Shown in pieces: positions 59,601-64,000 of a stretch of DNA of 64,000 nt (position 1 is the stretch's first letter; each line of letters begins with the position of its first letter). Location: positions 372,001 to 436,000 of the forward strand of contig JACJID010000009.1 in NCBI GenBank assembly GCA_014138725.1, written 5' to 3'. Made by a program: the position numbers and the translations under genes. Source of the DNA: Kutzneria viridogrisea (GTDB lineage: Bacteria > Actinomycetota > Actinomycetes > Mycobacteriales > Pseudonocardiaceae). The notes under the pieces were generated by a model. The model ran no database searches, had not been told where the DNA came from, and saw only the letters and a list, made by a program, of their open reading frames with translations.

Positions 59601-60764
59601 GCGCCGGGCCGCAGGGCGGTGCGGGTGCACGGGGTGCGGCTGCTGCGCTGGCTGACCGGGGCACCGGCCACGGAGGTCACGATCGAGGTGGTGCCGCAGG
59701 ACTCCGACCGGGTCCGGGTCACCGTCGGGGACCACTCCGAGGCAGTGGTGGAGCTGGCGCCCGGCTTCCACGCCCCGCCGCAGGCGCTGTGGGGCGCCGA
59801 CCCGGCCTCCGAGCGCGAGCCCGAGCTGACCGCCCGCGAGTTCTACGACCGGCGCATCATGTTCCACGGGCCGGGCTTCCAGGGCATCACCGAGCTGACC
59901 GCGGTCGGCGATCGGCACGTCCGGGGTGTGATCACCGCACCGGCCGCGCCCGGGGCCCTGCTGGACAACGTGGGCCAGCTGTTCGGCTACTGGATCTACG
60001 ACACGCAGACCGCCAAGCGGGTGGCCTTCCCGGTCCACATCGGACGGATCGACCTGTACGGGGACGAGCCCACCGCGGGCACGCCGGTGTACTGCGTGGT
60101 GCGCATCACCGAGGTCACCGACACGATCTTCGAGGCCCAGGCCCAGCTCTCGGTGGGCGGGACGGTGTGGGCGGAGATCACCGGCTGGCAGGACCGCAGG
60201 TTCGACAGCCACCCCGACACCGACCCGGCGTACCGGTTCCCGGAGCGCAACACGCTGGCCCGCAAGCAGCCCGGCGGCTGGTTCGCGGTGGCCGAGCGCT
60301 GGCCGGACCTGGCCTCGCGCGAGCTGTACCTGAGCAAGTACCTCAGCTCGGCGGAACGCGCGGTGTACGACGGGCTGCCGCCACGCAGCAGGCGGGAGTG
60401 GCTGCTCGGCCGCATCGCGGTCAAGGACGCCGTGCGCGATCTGTTGTGGGACAACGGTTCAGGACCTGTTTTCCCTGCCGAGATCATGGTGCGCGATGAT
60501 GGTGCGGGCAGGGTATGGGTCGTGGGCCACCACGGTTTCCAGCTTCCCGAGGTGTCGGTGTCACTGGCGCACCGCAACGAGCTCGGGGTGTCGATCGCGA
60601 GGCTGGCGGGCACGCCGGTGAGCATCGCGATCGAGGAGGTCGGCAGCGGGCCGGTGCACGGGCGGCAGGCCGTCATCAGCAACCCGGCGGACCTGCCCGC
60701 ACGGCAGTACGTCGTCGCCTGGACCGAGGGTCCGGCGACCAGTGATCAGGAGGAGAACGCATGA
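56688..60764 (+). CDS. PUFA/secondary-lipid-synthase-like type I PKS: KS-AT-DH with PPTase-like tail
   Basis: 1358 residues. KS (about 1-460) begins MADIAIVGMSVLLPGAPDL and keeps Cys207 (DAACASSLIAV), His345 and His381, so it is not a chain-length-factor type KS. AT-like domain (about 545-840) has Ser618 in AGHSIGEWSAM and FRSGFHTPML. DH hot-dog domains (about 915-1190) have MPYLLDHCFVP, IMFHGPGFQGI and LLDNVGQLFGYW. The C-terminus has RREWLLGRIAVKDAVRDLL, VSLAHRNELGVSIA and PVSIAIEEVG, then stops. This looks like a phosphopantetheinyl-transferase N-half with GIDIE degraded and the KEA half absent. GTG at 56679 (GTGA overlap) is an alternative start. It works with the preceding enzyme. Confidence 0.88.
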   Translation: MADIAIVGMSVLLPGAPDLQSYWRNLVNGTDSITEVPANRWDAGYFEQGGANRADRVYCRRGGFVDEHASVDPARFGIMPNSVAGAEPDQLIAMRVAAAAIADAGGDRRLPARDRVGVILGRGGYLTPGLVRLDQRVRTAEQLVRTLGELVPGLGNGELDRVRAAFTEQLGPEQPESAIGLVPNLAASRVANRLDLRGPAYTVDAACASSLIAVDHAVNELASGRCDTVLAGGVHHCHDITFWSVFSQLRALSASQQIKPFHREADGILIGEGTGVVVLKRLVDAERDGDRVYAVIRGTGVASDGRSASLFNPDPGGQVTAVRKAWQAAGLDPAAEDSIGLLEAHGTATPAGDQAELSTLAEVFGSAGSAVIGSVKSMIGHTMPAAGIASLVKAALAVYHGVLLPTLHCEDPHPGLAATRFRPIDQARPWSEPVRRAGVNAFGFGGINAHVVLEQAPSAKPAPRSITVREPSRVLRFAADTREDLARLLQADDAQLTAAAPVSSGGRWRLGIVDPSPKRLAIARKAVDRGVAWRGRSNVWFSPDPLLARGELAFVFPGLEAEFDPRVEDVAEHFGLPRPQVDGADLGRHGTAVLGVSRLLDRALREIGLAPSSVAGHSIGEWSAMIASRMFTGAAIDQELTAFDPSALEVPGVEFATLGCGVERVREAIADRPELLLSHDNSPNQTIVCGPSAAVAELVAEFRKRAVMSQVLPFRSGFHTPMLKPYLKPFLDLADRLTPDAPEVAVWSATTVSPYPADAQGIRELYVRHLLEPVRFREVVESMHAAGTRVFVQVGPGQLGSLIDDTLRERDHLTVAANSVHRSGIDQLRLVATALWVEGATPAFDRLEAARHPVKLDLGSPLVSVGTRVQVPSGGPSSLEPLTADFPIAAELEALLRETAASAAAVIGTRHQVPALRRLRKSVHVSTATMPYLLDHCFVPQREGWPDEADRRPIVPATTLIRMMVDAAEEAAPGRRAVRVHGVRLLRWLTGAPATEVTIEVVPQDSDRVRVTVGDHSEAVVELAPGFHAPPQALWGADPASEREPELTAREFYDRRIMFHGPGFQGITELTAVGDRHVRGVITAPAAPGALLDNVGQLFGYWIYDTQTAKRVAFPVHIGRIDLYGDEPTAGTPVYCVVRITEVTDTIFEAQAQLSVGGTVWAEITGWQDRRFDSHPDTDPAYRFPERNTLARKQPGGWFAVAERWPDLASRELYLSKYLSSAERAVYDGLPPRSRREWLLGRIAVKDAVRDLLWDNGSGPVFPAEIMVRDDGAGRVWVVGHHGFQLPEVSVSLAHRNELGVSIARLAGTPVSIAIEEVGSGPVHGRQAVISNPADLPARQYVVAWTEGPATSDQEENA

Positions 60765-61066
60765 CCACGACCGAGGCGTCCCAGGAAGTCGTGCTGCGCG
60801 AGATCAGCGACATGCTGCGCAAGGTGCTCGACGAGCAGGGCCTGGACGACACCGAGATCACCACGGAGACCTCCTTCCACGAGGACCTGGAGCTGGAGAG
60901 CATCGACCTGGTCGCGCTGACCGGGCTGATCGCCGAGCGCTGGGGCGAGAGCGTGAACCTCGCGGAGTTCATGGCCGAGAAGGAGATCGACGAGGTCATC
61001 GCGCTGAAGGTCGGCGACCTGGTCGACTACGTCGTGGGCTCGCTGCGGGCCAACGCGGGGAGCTGA
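60761..61066 (+). CDS. Free-standing acyl carrier protein
   Basis: 101 residues, acidic and helical, with the phosphopantetheine serine Ser47 in LELESIDLVALTGL. The preceding segment DDTEITTETSFHEDL is typical of ACPs. It differs from the integrated DSIK-type ACPs, so it may accept a starter, carry the finished chain or load the next enzyme. ATG at 60761 overlaps the PKS stop (ATGA). Confidence 0.9.
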   Translation: MTTTEASQEVVLREISDMLRKVLDEQGLDDTEITTETSFHEDLELESIDLVALTGLIAERWGESVNLAEFMAEKEIDEVIALKVGDLVDYVVGSLRANAGS

Positions 61067-61071
61067 GCCGA

Positions 61072-61941
61072 GTGGGCAAGATCGTCGCGAACGGCATCCG
61101 CACGCACTTCCAGCGGATGCCAGCGCGTTGCGCCGATGCGCGGTCAGCGCCGACCGTCGTGTTCATCCACGGACTGGGCACCGACAGCCTGGCCAGTTTC
61201 TACCTGACGCTGGCGGCCCCGGTCGCCGCGGCGGGTATCAACATGATCGCGTACGACCTGCGTGGCCACGGACGGACCGACCGGCCCGCCACCGGGTACC
61301 GGGTTGGCGACTTCGTCGACGATCTCGCCGCACTGCTGGACGAACTGGACGTCGAGGGGCCGGTCCACCTGGTGGGCAACAGCTTCGGCGGCACGGTGGC
61401 GTTCAGCTACGCGCTGGCCCACCCGCACCGGGTGGCCAGCATCATCTCGATCGAGGCCGAGCCCGCGACCGAGGGCTGGGGCTCGCGCATGTCGCAGCTG
61501 CTGCGCTACCTCGCACACGAGATGACCAAGGAGTCCACCTTCGCCGACATCGAGGCGAAGTCGGGGGCGCACCACGCGAAGCTGGCCCGCAACGCGGCGG
61601 ACAAGTTCCACACCACGTCCATTGTGGACGATCTGCCGACCGGTCCGCTGATGAGCGTGCCGGAGCTGATGTCCATCCGCTGCCCGGTCATGTCGGTGCT
61701 GGGCAGCGAGGGCCTGCAAGCCGGGGACCCGCACCTGCTCGGCTCGGTGCTGCACAACTGCCGCACGGTGATCATGCAGGGCCAGGACCACTCGGTGCTG
61801 GTCGACGCGCACCGCAGGGTTCGCGAGCTGCTGATCCCGTGGGTGCTCGGCATGCACTCGGAGATCCCCTGGCTCTACGAGGCGGCCGAGGCCGCGGCAC
61901 TGGGCACCGCACCGGCGGTACTGGCGGACAACGTGGCATGA
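61072..61941 (+). CDS. Alpha/beta-hydrolase, putative chain-release or editing esterase
   Basis: 289 residues, alpha/beta-hydrolase fold: VVFIHGLGTDSLASFYLTL (oxyanion region), MIAYDLRGHGRTDRPATGY, nucleophile motif LVGNSFGGTVAFSYAL, and a late His in GQDHSVLVDAHRRV. In this setting it could release or proofread the ACP-bound chain; that is inference. GTG at 61072 is 5 nt after the ACP stop. It overlaps the glycosyltransferase start by 4 nt. Confidence 0.85.
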   Translation: MGKIVANGIRTHFQRMPARCADARSAPTVVFIHGLGTDSLASFYLTLAAPVAAAGINMIAYDLRGHGRTDRPATGYRVGDFVDDLAALLDELDVEGPVHLVGNSFGGTVAFSYALAHPHRVASIISIEAEPATEGWGSRMSQLLRYLAHEMTKESTFADIEAKSGAHHAKLARNAADKFHTTSIVDDLPTGPLMSVPELMSIRCPVMSVLGSEGLQAGDPHLLGSVLHNCRTVIMQGQDHSVLVDAHRRVRELLIPWVLGMHSEIPWLYEAAEAAALGTAPAVLADNVA

Positions 61942-63125
61942 CGAGGTTCCTGTTCGTCGTCCCGCCACTGGTCGGGCACATCAACCCCCTGGTCGGGGTC
62001 GCCGCGCAGTTGCGCGACGAGGGCCACGAGGTGGCCTGGGTGGGCGCGACCGAGTCCGTCGCCGGGCTGCTCGGTGCGGACGCGCTGCTGTTGCCCCGCG
62101 CCGAACGGCTGCCTGAGGACATCGTCGTCCACAGGCCGCCGGAGCTGCGCGGGTTCGCCTCCCTGAAGTTCCTGTGGGAGGAGTTCATCGTCCCGCTGGC
62201 CGAGCACCTGGTGCCACTCGTGCACGCCGCCGTGCGGGAGTTCGCACCGCAGGTGCTGGTCGTCGACCAGCAGGCGATCGCGGGCGCCCTGGTCGCCGAA
62301 CGCCTCGGCCTGCCGTGGGTGACCTCGGCGACCACCTCGGCGGAACTGGTCTCCCCGCTGGCGGGCATGCCGAAGCTGGAGAGTTGGCTGGACGAGTTGC
62401 TGGGCGGGCTGCGTGCCCGGCACGGGGATCCGGCCGCCACCGGTGACCTGCGCTTCTCCCCGCACCTGCTGCTGGCGTTCACCACCGAGGCGCTGGTCGG
62501 CGAGATCGGTCGGCCCACCAGCTTCGTCGGCCCCTCGATCACCGCGCGGCCGGAGGGCACCGGGTTTCCCTGGGACAAGCTGGATCCGGCACGCAAGCTC
62601 GTGCTGGTCAGCCTCGGTACGGCCAATGTGGACGTTGGCGAGCGGTTCCTGTCCGCGGCGGTCGAGGCGCTGGCCGAACTGTCCGACCGGGTGCAGGGCG
62701 TGGTGGTCGATCCCGGCGGCACGGTCGCACCGGCCGGGGACGTGCTCGTGCTGCCCCGCGTGCCGCAACTGGCCCTGCTCGCGCACTGCTCGGCAGTGGT
62801 CAGCCACGGCGGGCACAACACGGTGTGCGAGACACTGACCAACGGGGTGCCGCTGGTGGTGGCGCCGATCCGCGACGACCAGCCGATCGTGGCCCAGCAG
62901 GTGGTGGACGCCGGTGCCGGGGTGCGGCTGCGCTTCGGGCGGACCACGGCGCAGCAGCTGCGTGCGGCGATCGAGTCCGTTGTGGATGATCCGGCCTACG
63001 CCGAGGGCGCGCGCCGGGTCCAGAGCTCGTTCGCCACGGCGGGCGGGGCTGGGGCGGCGGCCAGGTGCCTGGTCGACTTGGCCAACCGCTCGGCGGCGAC
63101 CCTGATCAACGGGTTGAACCGGTAG
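61938..63125 (+). CDS. GT1-family glycosyltransferase (UGT/MGT-like)
   Basis: 395 residues in the GT-B fold. The N-terminal acceptor domain starts FLFVVPPLVGHINPLVGVAAQL, with the catalytic His of GHINP. The C-terminal donor domain has LVLVSLGTANVDVGERF, LPRVPQLALLAHCSAVVSHG and the PSPG-like HGGHNTVCETLTNGVPLVV followed by APIRDDQPIVAQQVVDAG. Such enzymes glycosylate hydroxylated small molecules or lipids (macrolides, carotenoids, sterols). Here it predicts a glycosylated lipid product. No sugar-activation genes are next to it. Its last 130 bp overlap the convergent regulator gene. Confidence 0.9.
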   Translation: MTRFLFVVPPLVGHINPLVGVAAQLRDEGHEVAWVGATESVAGLLGADALLLPRAERLPEDIVVHRPPELRGFASLKFLWEEFIVPLAEHLVPLVHAAVREFAPQVLVVDQQAIAGALVAERLGLPWVTSATTSAELVSPLAGMPKLESWLDELLGGLRARHGDPAATGDLRFSPHLLLAFTTEALVGEIGRPTSFVGPSITARPEGTGFPWDKLDPARKLVLVSLGTANVDVGERFLSAAVEALAELSDRVQGVVVDPGGTVAPAGDVLVLPRVPQLALLAHCSAVVSHGGHNTVCETLTNGVPLVVAPIRDDQPIVAQQVVDAGAGVRLRFGRTTAQQLRAAIESVVDDPAYAEGARRVQSSFATAGGAGAAARCLVDLANRSAATLINGLNR

Positions 63126-64000
63126 TGGAAGCAGCCGGTGAAGGACTCCGGGGACACGGTGTCCACATCGGACAGCTGGAACTCCACGAGGGACTCCAGC
63201 ACCGCCTCGGCCATCCGGTGGTCGGCGCCGAGGATGCCCGCGGCGTCCCGCACGCTGACCGGTTCGCTGGCGGCCGGGGCCAGGGCGAGGAACGCCGCGC
63301 GGTGGGCGGGTGCCAGCGACCGGCAGGTCAGCTCGACACTGCCGAGCACGTCCACGTGCGCGTTGACCAGCTCGTCGAGCCAGTCCTCCTCGTAGCGCAG
63401 GCGGTCGACCAGCATGGACAGCGACCAGTGCGGGCGGATCGCCAGCCTGCTCGCGGCGGCGACCAAGGCCAGCGGCAGCGCGTCGAACAGCCGGATCAGC
63501 CGACGTGCCTGCGGCAGTTCGCGGCGCAGGCGGTGCCAGCCGATCACCGAGCCGAGCAGCTCGACGGCCTCCTCCTCGCTCAGCGGGGGCAGCTCCAGCG
63601 GCAGGCTGACACTGCGCAGCGGCAGTCGCGTGCGGGAGCCGATGATCGTGGCGCAGCCGCTGCCGCTGGGCATCAGCTGGGCCAGTTCGACCGCGCTGAC
63701 AGCGTTGTCCAGCACCACGAGCACGCGGCGCTGCGCGGTCCAGCTGCGGAACAGCTGGACCCGCTCCTCCACCGTGGCGGGCAGCGGGGCGGCCGGGCCG
63801 CGGATCGCCCGCAGGAACCCGGCCAGCGCCTCACCCGGTGTGGTCTCGGCGAGGTCGGCGTGGAACTGCCCGTGCGGGAAGCGGGCGCGCGCCACGTGTG
63901 CGGCGTGCGTGCAGAACGCGGACTTGCCCGAACCCGGCGGCCCGACCACGGTGATCACCGGCGGGGCCGTGCTCGCGGGGTGCTGGAGCAGGTGCTCGAC
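62996..64000 (-). CDS. AfsR/SARP-like NB-ARC ATPase regulator (5' partial)
   Basis: The visible 335 residues are the ATPase part of an AfsR-type regulator: Walker A VITVVGPPGSGKSAFCTHAA, Walker B-like RRVLVVLDNAVSAVELAQLM, IIGSRTRLPLRSVSLPLEL (sensor/RNBS region), and LIRLFDALPLALVAAASRL (GLPL-like). It continues past the right edge, where a SARP DNA-binding domain would be expected. The C-terminus is short: after FHYRFNPLIRVAAERLA it ends without TPR repeats. The stop lies inside the glycosyltransferase gene on the other strand (130-bp overlap). It probably activates the cluster through the 11-bp repeat array. Confidence 0.8.
   Translation of the reverse strand, partial: VEHLLQHPASTAPPVITVVGPPGSGKSAFCTHAAHVARARFPHGQFHADLAETTPGEALAGFLRAIRGPAAPLPATVEERVQLFRSWTAQRRVLVVLDNAVSAVELAQLMPSGSGCATIIGSRTRLPLRSVSLPLELPPLSEEEAVELLGSVIGWHRLRRELPQARRLIRLFDALPLALVAAASRLAIRPHWSLSMLVDRLRYEEDWLDELVNAHVDVLGSVELTCRSLAPAHRAAFLALAPAASEPVSVRDAAGILGADHRMAEAVLESLVEFQLSDVDTVSPESFTGCFHYRFNPLIRVAAERLAKSTRHLAAAPAPPAVANELWTRRAPSA

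Noticed and set aside
57792-60212. 806-residue minus-strand frame over the second megasynthase
   Set aside because: Same shadow effect; no motifs, and it covers KS/AT/DH active-site codons on the plus strand.

Overview
The window is high-GC DNA, densely coding on both strands, from an actinobacterium. An actinobacterial integration host factor (mIHF type), a DUF222 protein, a CGNR zinc-finger regulator, many GTG starts, several apparently leaderless mRNAs and an AfsR-like NB-ARC regulator all fit. The accessory gene content suggests a member of the Pseudonocardiales; that placement is inference. I see no IS element, phage gene, CRISPR array or rRNA.

Layout. 1-11.3 kb is mixed chromosome: the 3' part of an M15 peptidase gene, a VOC protein, a CGNR regulator, a DUF445 membrane protein, dapC, an ECF sigma factor with a small partner, a secreted Ser/Gly/Pro-rich protein, a divergent MocR regulator/YczE pair, a PP2C-like protein coupled to a WYL regulator, and an SDR. 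11.3-28.7 kb is a surface-polysaccharide locus of the Wzx/Wzy type. It holds a polyprenyl-phosphate sugar transferase, glycosyltransferases, Wzz, Wzy, Wzx and WecG homologues. It also holds a nucleotide-sugar set: a cytidylyltransferase-like enzyme, two C-methyltransferase-like proteins, a PIG-L deacetylase, an epimerase/dehydratase and a 3,5-epimerase, plus a GNAT-aminotransferase fusion. Most genes overlap by 4 nt; one gene is inverted. tRNA-like debris and a tRNA-Glu/Asp/Phe operon follow.

30-49.5 kb holds a DUF222 protein, a csoR-copZ-copA copper operon, an RHH-like small protein, an RCK-pore-RCK channel-like protein, two lipoprotein L,D-transpeptidases, and a translationally coupled pair joining a YbaB/ADP-ribosyltransferase-like protein to an ADP-ribosylglycohydrolase. 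It also holds mihF, a sulfur operon (osmC-metY-CoA-binding) behind a Cys-rich leader peptide, a DUF2786 protein, glmS, a block of about sixteen degenerate 19-bp tandem repeats, and a MazG-like pyrophosphohydrolase.

49.5-64 kb is a biosynthetic cluster resembling PUFA/secondary-lipid synthases. One megasynthase has two nitronate-monooxygenase-like (PfaD-type) barrels, then KS-AT-ACP-ACP-KR. The second is KS-AT-DH with what looks like a degenerate phosphopantetheinyl-transferase tail. A free ACP, an alpha/beta hydrolase and a GT1 glycosyltransferase follow, most junctions overlapping. An 11-bp-phased heptamer array upstream of the first gene and a convergent AfsR/SARP-like NB-ARC gene cut by the right edge point to SARP control. 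The product is probably a glycosylated polyketide lipid of unknown structure.
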